Assembly: GCA_014377775.1 (NCBI GenBank)
Contig: JACMOW010000113.1
Location: 1 to 39,774, forward strand
Direction: 5' to 3'
Source of the DNA: Pedobacter sp.
Lineage (GTDB): Bacteria > Bacteroidota > Bacteroidia > Sphingobacteriales > Sphingobacteriaceae
Length of the DNA: 39,774 bases
Position numbers and translations under genes: made by a program. This document shows, one piece after another, positions 8,547-18,828 of the stretch. The stretch's first letter is position 1. Every line of letters begins with the position of its first letter. A model generated the notes under the pieces. The model saw only the letters and a list, made by a program, of their open reading frames with translations, was not told the origin of the DNA and made no database searches.

Positions 8547-10706
8547 ATGCTTAATAGACCTATTCGAAATATTCACGATTTCTTGTTAAGTACCTATTTT
8601 GCTGATGGGTTAAGGATTACTTTTGGTGTATTGTGTCCGTCGTTAATAATGGCACAGTTTGGAATGCTTCAGTATGGTATGACCCTATCATTGGGTGCGT
8701 TATGTATTAGTGTTGTTGACTCACCCGGACCAATTGTTCATCGCAGAAACGCGATGCTAATAACCACTGGCCTTATTGTTATTGTTTCTATTTTGGTAGG
8801 AATTACCAATAAACACGTATATGTTACAGGCCTGCTCTTAGTTGCTTGTAGCTTTGTATTCTCCATGTTTTTTTTATACGGTGCTCGAGCCGCTGCCATT
8901 GGTACTGCAGTTTTACTGATTATGGTACTTAGTATTGATGATGTTAGACCTTGGAAAGAAGTAATTTGGTATGCTATACTAATTTTCTGCGGAAGTATTT
9001 GGTATACTTTACTCAGCTATTTTGTGTATCGAATAAGACCCTATCGATTAGTACAACAGATGTTAAGTGATTATATTCATGAGGTGAGTATTTTTTTAAG
9101 AGCTAAAGCAAAATTTTATCACCAAAATATAGATTATGAAAAAAATTATGCAGAGTTACTGCAACTACAGGTTTTAGTAAACGAAAAGCAAGATGAAGTA
9201 AGAGAGGTATTGTTTAAAACAAGAGAAATTGTAAGCGAATCGACTCCAGAGGGGCGATTTTTATTACTTGTATTTGTAGATATGGCTGATCTTTTCGAAC
9301 AAATTATGTCTACCTACTACAATTATAAACAACTACACCAGCAATTTGATGAAGTTGGAATTTTAGTGCATTACGAAGATGTAATCAATAAGACAGCCGA
9401 TTCGCTCGAAGATATTGCATTTGCACTAAAAACGGGAGATACGCCTAATTTATCCATCAAATTAACAGAAGATATAGAAAAATTAAAGCAAGAAATTTTA
9501 GTCTTAGAAAACGACAAAATAAATAAAGATTATAATACTTTGGGCTTAATTGCCCTAAAAAATATTGAAGTTAACATTGAAAATATTTTAGCAAGGGTTA
9601 GAACTATTACCCGTTATTTTAACGAAAATGAGAAGAAAAATCTTAAAAAAAACGATATCGATGTTAATAAATTTGTAACTAGGCAAAATTTTGATGTTAA
9701 ACTATTTCGTGAGAATTTAACTTTTAATTCTTCCACTTTTAGGCATTCCTTACGTGTAGCTATTGTGATGCTAATTGGTTTTGTAGTGGCAAAGAGCTTT
9801 GATTTTGCCCACAGTTATTGGATATTACTTACCATTTTGGTAATTTCTAAACCTGGTTATACCTTAACCAAACAAAGAAATTATCAGCGATTAATTGGGA
9901 CTATAGTTGGTGCTTTTGTTGGCATGGGTATTTTAGTATATGTTAAAGATAAGAATGCACTATTTGTAATTTTGTTAATCTGCATGATTGGTAGCTATAG
10001 CTTTCAGCGAAAGAACTATGTAGTTAGCGTGTTGTTTATGACGCCATATATATTGGTCTTATTCGACTTTTTAGGAATGGGAAGCCTCTCTATCGCTCGT
10101 GAGCGTATTTATGATACGCTAATTGGATCAGGGATTGCTGTAATGGCTAGCTACTCCTTATTTCCAAATTGGGAACATGAGAAACTAAAGGAGGCCATGG
10201 TTAATATTATAAAGGCCAATATGAATTACTTCGAACAAGTTACGCTTCTATACTTTGAACAACAGAATAGTTTAACTAAATATAAAGTAGCGCGTAAAGA
10301 GGTATATGTGAACACAGCCAACCTCGCCTCGTTATTTCAACGGATGTTTTCTGAGCCAAAAAGTAAGCAATTATACATTAAAGAATTGCATCAATTTACG
10401 GTACTTAATCATTTACTTTCGTCGTACATAGCCACACTTTCTCTTTTTTATAGGGAGCATGATTATGTGTATACTAATTTTGAAGAGTTAAAACCGGTAT
10501 CTACTAATACTATTTATCTGCTATCACAATCGTTCGAAAATTTAACCCTACAAAAAGAGGATTTAAGTAATGTTCCTTTAATTCGACGAAAAAATATCGG
10601 CGAATTGGATGAAGCCAATGAAAACATGATAATCTCCGAGCAATTTGAGCTAATTCAAAAAGTAGCCTATGACATTTTTAAGTTGACGGAGAAAATAAAG
10701 ATTTAG
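8547..10706 (+). CDS. FUSC-family (YccS/YhfK-like) inner-membrane protein
   Basis: A 719-residue membrane protein with the two-part layout of the FUSC/aromatic acid exporter group. An N-terminal block of about six membrane helices (roughly residues 15-165) is followed by a long cytoplasmic helical section (about 165-390). A second helix block (about 395-540, including WILLTILVISKPGYTLTKQR, the typical FUSC helix region) is followed by a soluble C-terminal domain. Relatives are proposed efflux permeases, but the substrate of the YccS type is not established. It is transcribed alone. Its stop is only 9 bases from the stop of the convergent starch operon. Confidence 0.87.
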   Translation: MLNRPIRNIHDFLLSTYFADGLRITFGVLCPSLIMAQFGMLQYGMTLSLGALCISVVDSPGPIVHRRNAMLITTGLIVIVSILVGITNKHVYVTGLLLVACSFVFSMFFLYGARAAAIGTAVLLIMVLSIDDVRPWKEVIWYAILIFCGSIWYTLLSYFVYRIRPYRLVQQMLSDYIHEVSIFLRAKAKFYHQNIDYEKNYAELLQLQVLVNEKQDEVREVLFKTREIVSESTPEGRFLLLVFVDMADLFEQIMSTYYNYKQLHQQFDEVGILVHYEDVINKTADSLEDIAFALKTGDTPNLSIKLTEDIEKLKQEILVLENDKINKDYNTLGLIALKNIEVNIENILARVRTITRYFNENEKKNLKKNDIDVNKFVTRQNFDVKLFRENLTFNSSTFRHSLRVAIVMLIGFVVAKSFDFAHSYWILLTILVISKPGYTLTKQRNYQRLIGTIVGAFVGMGILVYVKDKNALFVILLICMIGSYSFQRKNYVVSVLFMTPYILVLFDFLGMGSLSIARERIYDTLIGSGIAVMASYSLFPNWEHEKLKEAMVNIIKANMNYFEQVTLLYFEQQNSLTKYKVARKEVYVNTANLASLFQRMFSEPKSKQLYIKELHQFTVLNHLLSSYIATLSLFYREHDYVYTNFEELKPVSTNTIYLLSQSFENLTLQKEDLSNVPLIRRKNIGELDEANENMIISEQFELIQKVAYDIFKLTEKIKI

Positions 10707-10715
10707 AAAATATTT

Positions 10716-12605
10716 CTATTTTAATGCAGTCTTACTAAAAATATGGTATTCGCCAGGTACTAAAGTTGCGGAGTAAGTTGCGTTCGATAAATTAATACTA
10801 TTACCAACCGCATCAACCCAAACCCCAGCAGATCCAAAATCTATATTAGAAGTTTGATTAATTACATCAAAATTTCCCACTACAACAACGATATTTGTAC
10901 CTTCCGTTAGCTTAATATACTTAACACCGCCAGTTAAATTATAGTTAACATTTGCAGTGTTAAAAATGGAATTACTCCTTTTTAATTTAATAAATCTTGC
11001 ATAAGCATCATATAATGCTTTACGGTTTATATCCGTGTAATAATCCCATCTAATTGGTTTATCACCAGTTCGCTGATTATAATCTATACTAATATCATAA
11101 CCTAATTCTCCAAATTGCCATATCATTTTTGGGCCAGGTATACTAAATAAAAATGCAGCAGCAAGCTCTTGTCGTTTCAAAGTGGTGGGAAGATTTCCTT
11201 TAATAACGTAGCTTCCTGAAAAGTTTCCATAAGTAATATTTTTATAGTTTAAGCGCTCTTCATCATGACTTTCTCCAAAACTTACTAAGTTTTCTGATTT
11301 CCCAAAACCGTGTTTAGTAGAAAATCCCCACGAAAAATCAGAATTTGAAAGCCAGCCCATTGTGGCCTCATTCATATTGTAGTTTAAATTTGCCCAAAGC
11401 ATCATACCCTCATCTGCTAAAATTTTCTCTTCGGCCGCATCTGCAAAATGCTCTAAAATCACATAAAAATTAGTCGGATCTATACTTTTAATATAATTAT
11501 TATACTCCTTCCAAATGGCTATTCTACTTGCATCTAATGCACTAAAACTAGCATCGTTGTTTGAAGCATTTTGTGTAAATCCTTTAGATAGATCAAAACG
11601 AAAACCATCAATTTTATAGTTTTGCATCCAAAATTTAATTACATTCTTAGCAAAATATTTTGTTGCCGCACTTTCATGGTTAAAATCGTAACCTACATTG
11701 TAAGGATGTTTAGCATCTGTGTTAAACCAGGGACTATTTGAAGTTGGTTTAGTCCCATCAAAATACATCTGTACCATTGGCGATTGTCCGAATGAATGAT
11801 TTAAAACCATATCTAAAATAACTGCAATACCTTTGCCGTGGCATTCGTCGATAAAATTCTGCAGCGCTGTTTTAGTTCCATAATATTTATCTGGCGCAAA
11901 ATAAAAGGACGGATTATACCCCCAACTTAAATTACCTTCAAATTCATTTACGGGCATCAGTTCGATGGCATTTATTCCAAGACCAATTAAATAATCTAAT
12001 TTTTGCAAGGTTGAAGCATAATTATGTTCTATTGTAAAATCTCTAATCAACAACTCATAAATAATCAGACTATTTTTTTCAGGCCTTAAAAAAGAATTAT
12101 TTTTCCAGGTGTAGGTTGGTTGGTTTGCTTGCATTACACTTACAATACCAGTCGTTTTACCCGTGGGGTAACTCATCAGGTTTTGATAAGTACCAGCTGA
12201 AATATATTTATCATTCGCTTCATCTAATATTTTTTCGCAATATGGATCAGCTACTTTTAAATTTCCATTTACTAAAAACTGATAGCTATATTCCGTATTG
12301 GGATTTAAATTATCAATTTGTATCCACCAAGTTTCACCATTATTTGCTTTTTTCATTGGCGAGGCGGTGAACGACCAATTATTAAAATCGCCAATTACAG
12401 CAACTGATGTTTTTGCTGGGGCGAACAGCGTAATAATCGCTGATGTACCATTGTTAATGAACACTACACCATCTTTAGCCGCTGCTGGTAAATCTAATGT
12501 TGGTTTGGGAGGATCAATCGGGTTCTCTACTGCGAGACTTGAAGTTTTTTTACAAGCGCCGCTTACAATTATAAAAAAGAATAAGCTGTATAATATTTTT
12601 TTCAT
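10716..12605 (-). CDS. Lipoprotein alpha-amylase (GH13) with N-terminal beta-sandwich domain
   Basis: A 629-residue exported lipoprotein. The lipobox is VSGAC, with C18 as the lipidated residue. An N-terminal CBM48/E-set-like beta-sandwich (about 55-140, with VAVIGDFNNWSFTASPM) precedes a GH13 barrel (about 170-570). The four GH13 regions are intact: DMVLNH (265-270), GFRFDLSKG with nucleophile D338, VILEHF with acid/base E385, and SHDEER with D448. It hydrolyses or transfers alpha-1,4-glucan and by its anchor may sit in the outer membrane, as SusG does, though the inner leaflet is possible. It is the last gene of the starch operon. Exact specificity (amylase, pullulanase or branching-like) cannot be read from the sequence. 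Confidence 0.9.
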   Translation of the reverse strand: MKKILYSLFFFIIVSGACKKTSSLAVENPIDPPKPTLDLPAAAKDGVVFINNGTSAIITLFAPAKTSVAVIGDFNNWSFTASPMKKANNGETWWIQIDNLNPNTEYSYQFLVNGNLKVADPYCEKILDEANDKYISAGTYQNLMSYPTGKTTGIVSVMQANQPTYTWKNNSFLRPEKNSLIIYELLIRDFTIEHNYASTLQKLDYLIGLGINAIELMPVNEFEGNLSWGYNPSFYFAPDKYYGTKTALQNFIDECHGKGIAVILDMVLNHSFGQSPMVQMYFDGTKPTSNSPWFNTDAKHPYNVGYDFNHESAATKYFAKNVIKFWMQNYKIDGFRFDLSKGFTQNASNNDASFSALDASRIAIWKEYNNYIKSIDPTNFYVILEHFADAAEEKILADEGMMLWANLNYNMNEATMGWLSNSDFSWGFSTKHGFGKSENLVSFGESHDEERLNYKNITYGNFSGSYVIKGNLPTTLKRQELAAAFLFSIPGPKMIWQFGELGYDISIDYNQRTGDKPIRWDYYTDINRKALYDAYARFIKLKRSNSIFNTANVNYNLTGGVKYIKLTEGTNIVVVVGNFDVINQTSNIDFGSAGVWVDAVGNSINLSNATYSATLVPGEYHIFSKTALK

Positions 12606-12624
12606 GATGGGATGATTGATGTAT

Positions 12625-14001
12625 TTAAACTGATCTGTTTTCTTCTACCTCTAACTTAGCTGTTAAAACATCATTTATTTTATTTGGTTCTTTGATTAAT
12701 AAATAGCAAATAATTGCTGCTAAAACCATTAGTCCACCTCCTAGTTGAACGGCTAAAAGACGATCGTTATTAAGCACATTTCGCATTAACCAACCAAAAC
12801 CTAATGATGCTATAATTTCGGGTAAAACAATAAAAAAGTTAAAAATACCCATGTAAATACCAATTTTATCTTTCGGTAATGAACCGCTTAGCATGGCATA
12901 AGGCATTGAAAGTATACTTGCCCAAGCTATTCCAACCCCAGTCATACATAAAAACAACATATTTTTATCGTGTACCCAAGCTACACTAATTAAACCCATT
13001 GCTCCGCAAAATAGGCAGATTGCATGTGTATTTTTCCTGCCTAGTGTATCGGCAATTTTTGGTAAAACAAGTGCGAATAGAAAAGTAATTACACTATAGT
13101 AAGCTAGGGTTAAACTTCCAAAATCTGCTCCTTGTGCATATATAGGATCGCTAGCATCTTTGCCTCCAAAAACATTTATAGCCACTGCTGTAGTGTAATA
13201 GAACCACATTAGAAACAAACCTGGCCAAGTAAAGAATTGAACTAACGAAACAATTTTCATTCTTTTTGGCATATTGGTTAAAGCATGTATAATCTCTTTC
13301 ACTCCCCCACCAAAACCCTTATTACTTTCTAAAACCTTTTCCTTAAAGTTAACATCAGATGGTGGATACTCTTTTGTTGTTAAAACGGTATATAAAACTG
13401 CTGCAAAAAAGAAAAATGCACCAATATAAAAGGAGAATTTAACATTTTCAGGAATGTTACCCATTTCTGCCGTGTTGGCTAAGTGGAAAACATTTTTCAT
13501 CAACCATGGAAGAGAGGAAGCTATACTCCCACCTAAACCAATCATTAAGCTCTGCATAATAAATCCCCTATTTACTTGGCTATCGGGTAATTTATCTGTC
13601 ACAAATGCTCTGAAAGGCTCCATCGCAATGTTTCCAAAAACATCCAAAATCCACAATAATCCAGCGGCCATCCATAAAGCGCTACTATGAGGCATAAATA
13701 GTAGGGCAATACTACTTATAATTGCACCAATCATAAAGTATGGTCTTCTTCTACCCCATCTTGGATGCCATGTACGATCACTTAAATAGCCAACAATTGG
13801 TTGAACTAATAGTCCTGTTAATGGTGCTGCTAAAAATAATAAAGGTACTTGATCTGCATTAGCCCCTAAATTTTCATAAATGCGGCCCATGTTTGCGCGT
13901 TGTAAATCCCAACCAAATTGTATACCAAAAAAGCCTACACTCATATTGATAATTTGTACGAGCGACAATTTGGGGTTTTCAGCGATTAATTTCATGTTCA
14001 T
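12625..14001 (-). CDS. SLC45/GPH-type sugar MFS transporter (probable maltose/maltodextrin importer)
   Basis: A 458-residue inner-membrane protein with about 12 helices. The loop RWGRRRP (residues 81-87) after GYLSDRTWHP and the N-terminal QFGWDLQRANM segment are typical of the sucrose/maltose SLC45-like group. Its place between GH13 and GH65 genes points to import of maltose or short maltodextrins from the periplasm into the cytoplasm, where the phosphorylase acts. It sits 5 bases after the amylase stop and 19 bases before the lipoprotein amylase. An ATG two codons further in (13995) is an alternative start. The substrate is inferred from context. Confidence 0.9.
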   Translation of the reverse strand: MNMKLIAENPKLSLVQIINMSVGFFGIQFGWDLQRANMGRIYENLGANADQVPLLFLAAPLTGLLVQPIVGYLSDRTWHPRWGRRRPYFMIGAIISSIALLFMPHSSALWMAAGLLWILDVFGNIAMEPFRAFVTDKLPDSQVNRGFIMQSLMIGLGGSIASSLPWLMKNVFHLANTAEMGNIPENVKFSFYIGAFFFFAAVLYTVLTTKEYPPSDVNFKEKVLESNKGFGGGVKEIIHALTNMPKRMKIVSLVQFFTWPGLFLMWFYYTTAVAINVFGGKDASDPIYAQGADFGSLTLAYYSVITFLFALVLPKIADTLGRKNTHAICLFCGAMGLISVAWVHDKNMLFLCMTGVGIAWASILSMPYAMLSGSLPKDKIGIYMGIFNFFIVLPEIIASLGFGWLMRNVLNNDRLLAVQLGGGLMVLAAIICYLLIKEPNKINDVLTAKLEVEENRSV

Positions 14002-14006
14002 TTGGT

Positions 14007-15788
14007 TTAAAATTGAATGATTTGTGCAGAAGAAGGCAAAATTTTCACAGGTATCTTATTCTTAGTGGTTACTGTTATTTCCCTATTCGTTAATAGTTCC
14101 TTAATCAAAACAGACGTATTCAGATCTAGCATATTTTCTGGAATGGTAAATTCCGTATTTAGTGTTTTTTCTCTATCAAAATTGGCAACAATAAGTATTC
14201 TTTGATTTTTAGTGTAGCGAATAAAGGCATACATTCTGTTGTTCATTTTCGCATTTGTTAATTCTGTAATTTCACCATTAACAATCGCATCATTTTGCGT
14301 AGTAACTTGAAGTAGCTTTCGATAAAAATTTCTGGTACTTTTTTGATTTTCAGTTAATTTTCCACCGTCAAATAATCCATTATTCATCCATTTCTGATGA
14401 TTTGGTACACCCCAATATTCAAATATCGTAGTTCTTCCGTTTTGGTGATCATCTCCAGTAAAACCTTCTGAAGCTCCAGCTGGTTCGCCATTTTCTTGAC
14501 CAAAATAAAGCATAAGTGGCCCAGTTCCTAAAGCTGCAGAAATAACCATTCCCGGAAAACTAAACTCTGCTTTACCTGCAAATGATTTTGAAGCTATTCT
14601 TTCTTCGTCATGGTTTTCTAGAAATCTAACCATTTGATTGCCAAATGCTGCACTTTCCACTTTCCATACGTTGGCGATATCATTAACATTAGCCTTTGGC
14701 TCATTTTTGATTAATTTTTTCAAGGCATCATATAAACCTACCTTATCATATAAATAATCAAATTTACCTTGAGTTAAGAACTGTTGATATACCTTTGGAT
14801 TGTAAGCTTCCGCGATAAAAATTAAACCAGGCTTAACCACTTTTACCTGTGGAATAACCCATTCCCAAAAATCAACTGGTACCATTTCCGCAACATCACA
14901 TCTAAAGCCATCTACTCCCATTTTTGTCCAGTAGATTAATATGTCCCGCATTTTAGTCCAAACTGGCGGAATGGGGTTAAAATGAGTTATTTCTTTTCCA
15001 TTGCTATAGTCGATACCATAATTTAATTTTACAGTTTCATACCAATCATTAAGTGAAGGAGATGCAGAAAAAATGTTATTTCCGGTAGCCTTTGCAGGGT
15101 ATTCAGTAAATTTTCCGTTCATCTGCTTTTTTAGTGGACTATTATATTCATTTGTGTTTACAGGAACCTCAAAAGGCTGATTTGGAATATAATAAAAATC
15201 ATTTTTTGTGCTAAATGCAATGCTTTTATCGTCATTTACACCAAAATCAGTTACCTTTTTTGGTTTTACATTTGAGAAATAGCTTCTAGCTACATGATTT
15301 GGAACAAAATCTATTAAAACTTTAAGATTTTTATCATGTGTACGTTTAATTAAAGCCTCAAATTCGGCTAATCTGTTTGAAACATTTACGGCTAAATCAG
15401 GATCTACATCATAATAATCTCTTATTGCATAGGGAGAACCAGCTCTACCTTTAACAACATCTGCGTCATCTGGTTTGATGCCATATTTTGAATAATCAGT
15501 TAAACTAGCATGTGCTAAAACTCCAGTATACCAGATATAATTTACCTGTAATTCCTTTAAGCCATCAAGTGCAAGATTGGTAATATCATTGAATTTACCG
15601 CTTCCGTTTTCCACTATCGTACCATAGGGAATATTTACAGCTTTTTTATTACCAAAATAACGTGGTAATAACTGGTAAATAATAATTTTTTTACCTTCTA
15701 CCTTCACCTCTTTTTGTTGTCCAGAAGCTGAGATTCCGAAGCAAATAGTTATAAAAATACTGCATATAAATGGCTTAAGTTTATTCAT
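14007..15788 (-). CDS. Secreted alpha-amylase family enzyme (GH13)
   Basis: A 593-residue exported enzyme. A signal peptide (about residues 1-24, ending ISASGQ) predicts the periplasm. Numbered from the ATG at 15788, the GH13 motifs are DFVPNH (about 160-165), GFRCDVAEM with nucleophile D298, FIAEAY with acid/base E327, and FLENHDEER with D394. There is no obvious N-terminal accessory domain, unlike the other two GH13 enzymes of the operon. The longer GTG start at 15797 would overlap the GH65 stop by four bases. I prefer the ATG, 5 bases after that stop. It probably trims maltodextrins; the exact product is unknown. Confidence 0.9.
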   Translation of the reverse strand: MNKLKPFICSIFITICFGISASGQQKEVKVEGKKIIIYQLLPRYFGNKKAVNIPYGTIVENGSGKFNDITNLALDGLKELQVNYIWYTGVLAHASLTDYSKYGIKPDDADVVKGRAGSPYAIRDYYDVDPDLAVNVSNRLAEFEALIKRTHDKNLKVLIDFVPNHVARSYFSNVKPKKVTDFGVNDDKSIAFSTKNDFYYIPNQPFEVPVNTNEYNSPLKKQMNGKFTEYPAKATGNNIFSASPSLNDWYETVKLNYGIDYSNGKEITHFNPIPPVWTKMRDILIYWTKMGVDGFRCDVAEMVPVDFWEWVIPQVKVVKPGLIFIAEAYNPKVYQQFLTQGKFDYLYDKVGLYDALKKLIKNEPKANVNDIANVWKVESAAFGNQMVRFLENHDEERIASKSFAGKAEFSFPGMVISAALGTGPLMLYFGQENGEPAGASEGFTGDDHQNGRTTIFEYWGVPNHQKWMNNGLFDGGKLTENQKSTRNFYRKLLQVTTQNDAIVNGEITELTNAKMNNRMYAFIRYTKNQRILIVANFDREKTLNTEFTIPENMLDLNTSVLIKELLTNREITVTTKNKIPVKILPSSAQIIQF

Positions 15789-15793
15789 TTTTA

Positions 15794-18112
15794 TCACACT
15801 AGTTCTGTGTTTTTTATCTCGATTTCCTCATTTCCTGTGATTTTAAAGTTTTGATTGGCTAAACAAATTTCTAAATCAATTAATGTACTGTTATTTATCG
15901 TCATGCCGGCTTCTGTAATTTTTATTTTTAAAACAGCGCCCCTAAATCCAATTGTAAAAGAAAATGATTTCCATTTTGCCGGTAAAAAAGGGTTAAATAC
16001 AAGTCTATCATTTTTAACTCTCATTCCTGCAAACCCCTCTATCATGCTCATCCAAGTACCCGCCATTGAGGTAATATGTAAGCCATCTTCCGTATCGTTG
16101 TTATAATCATCTAAATCTAACCGCGCCGTACGCAAATAAAACTCATACGCTTTAACTTCATCATTTAGTTTTGCTGCCAAAATACTGTGTACACAGGGCG
16201 ATAATGAGCTTTCGTGTACGGTACGGGGCTCATAAAAATCAAAATTTCGTTTTAATGTGGCCAAATCATAATCTTCCTCAAAGAAATATAATCCTTGCAA
16301 TACATCTGCTTGCTTGATAAAACAAGAACGAAGAATACGATCCCAACTCCATTTTTGGTTAATTGGCCTTTCACTAGGCGATAAATCTTTAACTAAAATT
16401 TGTTCTTTATCTAAATACCCATCTTGTTGTAAGAAAATCCCTTTCTCCTCATCGGTTGGATAGTACATTTTATCAACAATAGCAGCCCAATCTACTAATT
16501 CATGTGCTTTAAAGTTTAGTTTAGCTAAAAGTGAATTCAATTTTTTTTGTTCATTGGTACGAAGAATTTCAATTACTTTTGCGGTATATTTTAAACACCA
16601 TGTTGCTAAAATATTGGTGTACCAATTGTTATTTACATTGTTTTCGTATTCATTTGGACCAGTAACGCCGAGCATCACATATTTTTGTTTTTCATTGCTC
16701 CAATTCACACGTTGTTTCCAAAATCGAGCAATTGCCACCAATACTTCTAAGCCATAATCACCTAAATAATCTGTGTCGCCAGTATAACGAACGTAATTAT
16801 AAATGGCAAAGGCAATAGCTCCATTTCGGTGAATTTCTTCAAAAGTAATTTCCCATTCATTATGGCACTCTTCACCATTCATGGTTACCATCGGAAATAA
16901 TGCTGCACCATCTTTGAAACCTAGCTTATGGGCATTTTCAATGGCTTTATCAAGTTGTTTATATCGATAAATTAATAAATTTTTGCTCACCTCTTGTGGG
17001 GCGGTTGCCAAATAAAATGGAACACAATAGGCTTCAGTATCCCAATAGGTTGAACCACCATATTTTTCACCAGTAAAACCCTTTGGCCCAATATTTAGTC
17101 GATCATCTTTACCGGTGTACGTTTGAAATAATTGATAAATGTTGAATCGGATAGCTTGCTGAGCCGAAACATCTCCTTCAATTATGATGTCACTATGCTC
17201 CCATTTTTTTGCCCATTCTTGTTTTTGTTCATTTAATAAAGTGCTAAAACCCTTTTTAAAGGCATTAGCAATTGTACTTTTAGTTTGTGATAAGAGCGTG
17301 GTTTTAGGATGATTTTGCGAAGAAAGATTGGCAACAATTTTTATTAATGTTATTTCTTCATTTGCTTGGATATCAATTTGAAATAATTGACCAACGAATT
17401 TTTCTCTACGAATTTCTTGTGGTTTAACCTGAAGTAGTTTTCCATTGCAATGAATAGATACCGCACTTCCAGTGCATACCTCAAAATTAGTTTTTTTAGT
17501 CCTTAAAGTAAGATAAGCTTCATGTTCAACAATATCATCATTTACAAATTCCCAAAATTTCTCATCATAATTACTATCTTGGTTTTTAACATCACCATCA
17601 ATAAACGGCATTATATGTAATTTGGCGCTAAAGTTTAATGGCAAAATTTGATAGCGAATAGCGGCAATTTCATCGTCAGCAATACTGCAGAAGCGAGTAG
17701 CCATTATTTTTACTTTTTTTCCACTTTTTAATTTAGCAATGAAACTGCGTTCTAAGTAGCCTTCACCCATATTTAAAATACGGCTAAATTCGCTAACTTC
17801 AGCAGTCGCTAAATCTAAAATCTCATCGTCAAATTTAACTTCAATCCCAATCCAATTTGCTGCATTTAATACCTTTGCAAAATATTCTGGATATCCATTT
17901 TTCCACCACCCAACCCTTGTTTTATCCGGATAATAAACACCAGCAATGTAATTGCCAGGTAAAGTTTCGCCAGAGTAAGTCTCTTCAAAGTTTGCGCGTT
18001 GTCCCATTCGTCCATTGCCCAAACTAAATATACTTTCTGAAATTTTATTTAAGTGTGGATCAAAGCCCTCTTCTATGATATTCCACTCTTCTGCTTTAAT
18101 ATAATTCTTCAT
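15794..18112 (-). CDS. GH65 disaccharide phosphorylase, probable maltose phosphorylase
   Basis: A 772-residue cytoplasmic enzyme, full length for GH65, without signal peptide. It has the N-terminal beta-sandwich and the (alpha/alpha)6 barrel with GFTGEKYGGSTYWDTE (345-360). The catalytic acid is E488 in GPNEYENNVNNNWYTN. A later HESSLSP motif matches the GH65 phosphate-binding loop. Family members split maltose, trehalose, kojibiose or similar with phosphate, giving glucose and beta-glucose-1-phosphate. The adjacent pgmB and the starch enzymes make maltose the likeliest substrate. It lies 31 bases downstream of pgmB. Assignment to GH65 is secure; the substrate is inferred. Confidence 0.92.
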   Translation of the reverse strand: MKNYIKAEEWNIIEEGFDPHLNKISESIFSLGNGRMGQRANFEETYSGETLPGNYIAGVYYPDKTRVGWWKNGYPEYFAKVLNAANWIGIEVKFDDEILDLATAEVSEFSRILNMGEGYLERSFIAKLKSGKKVKIMATRFCSIADDEIAAIRYQILPLNFSAKLHIMPFIDGDVKNQDSNYDEKFWEFVNDDIVEHEAYLTLRTKKTNFEVCTGSAVSIHCNGKLLQVKPQEIRREKFVGQLFQIDIQANEEITLIKIVANLSSQNHPKTTLLSQTKSTIANAFKKGFSTLLNEQKQEWAKKWEHSDIIIEGDVSAQQAIRFNIYQLFQTYTGKDDRLNIGPKGFTGEKYGGSTYWDTEAYCVPFYLATAPQEVSKNLLIYRYKQLDKAIENAHKLGFKDGAALFPMVTMNGEECHNEWEITFEEIHRNGAIAFAIYNYVRYTGDTDYLGDYGLEVLVAIARFWKQRVNWSNEKQKYVMLGVTGPNEYENNVNNNWYTNILATWCLKYTAKVIEILRTNEQKKLNSLLAKLNFKAHELVDWAAIVDKMYYPTDEEKGIFLQQDGYLDKEQILVKDLSPSERPINQKWSWDRILRSCFIKQADVLQGLYFFEEDYDLATLKRNFDFYEPRTVHESSLSPCVHSILAAKLNDEVKAYEFYLRTARLDLDDYNNDTEDGLHITSMAGTWMSMIEGFAGMRVKNDRLVFNPFLPAKWKSFSFTIGFRGAVLKIKITEAGMTINNSTLIDLEICLANQNFKITGNEEIEIKNTELV

Positions 18113-18143
18113 TTTATATACGTTTAGCGCATAGCATATTATA

Positions 18144-18815
18144 CTATAACCTTTCTAAATCTTCAATTGTTAATTTGTCTAAGCCGCTCACCACTAGGTC
18201 AGCATGAACTAAAATATTTTTTTTACCAATTCCAATCGCTTTCATCCCCCCTGCTTTTGCAGCTTCAATACCAGCAACAGCATCTTCAAAAACTACACAC
18301 TCTTTTGCAGAAACGTTCAAAAGTTCTGCTCCCTTTATAAATACTTCAGGATCTGGTTTTGATTTATTAACACTATTTCCATCTACTATTTCATGAAAAA
18401 AATGCGTCAAATTAGTTCTTTCCAATATCAAAGAAGAATTTTTACTGGCAGAACCTAATGCGAGTTTATAACCTGCTTTAGTAATTGCAGTTAAAAACTC
18501 TACAGTTCCAGGCAACACTTCATTGGGAGTCATTTTTGAGATCATTTCTACATACCAACTATTTTTTAGCGCAGCCAATTCCATTTTTTCACGTTCCGTT
18601 TTAGTGATGTTTCCCCAAGCTAAAATTTTAGTTAAGCTCTCCATTCTGCTCACTCCTTTTAGCTGCTCATTTTGCTCTTCCGCAAAATCAAAATTCATTG
18701 TATTTGCCAAACGTTTCCAAGCTTGGTAATGGTAAATTGCAGTGTCTACTAAAACACCGTCTAAATCAAATAGACAGGCTTTAATGTTTGATGTTATATT
18801 TCTTAGGTGATACAT
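18144..18815 (-). CDS. pgmB: Beta-phosphoglucomutase
   Basis: A 223-residue HAD-superfamily enzyme that converts beta-glucose-1-phosphate to glucose-6-phosphate. The nucleophile and acid/base are D17 and D19 in CLFDLDGVLVDTA. The cap segment contains YHYQAWKRLA, and motifs III/IV appear as KSKPDPEVF and VVFEDAVAGI. The pairing with a GH65 phosphorylase is the classical arrangement, because this mutase handles the beta anomer made by that enzyme. It is the second gene of the operon, 13 bases after the SusA-like gene. The N-terminus has about ten residues more than many PgmB proteins, but no better ATG precedes the HAD motif. Confidence 0.95.
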   Translation of the reverse strand: MYHLRNITSNIKACLFDLDGVLVDTAIYHYQAWKRLANTMNFDFAEEQNEQLKGVSRMESLTKILAWGNITKTEREKMELAALKNSWYVEMISKMTPNEVLPGTVEFLTAITKAGYKLALGSASKNSSLILERTNLTHFFHEIVDGNSVNKSKPDPEVFIKGAELLNVSAKECVVFEDAVAGIEAAKAGGMKAIGIGKKNILVHADLVVSGLDKLTIEDLERL

Positions 18816-18828
18816 TTCTATTTATAAT

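Noticed and set aside
12298-12615. 105-codon plus-strand frame over the lipoprotein amylase
   Set aside because: Antisense shadow of a gene with an intact lipobox and GH13 motifs. Its codon use and sequence look non-coding.
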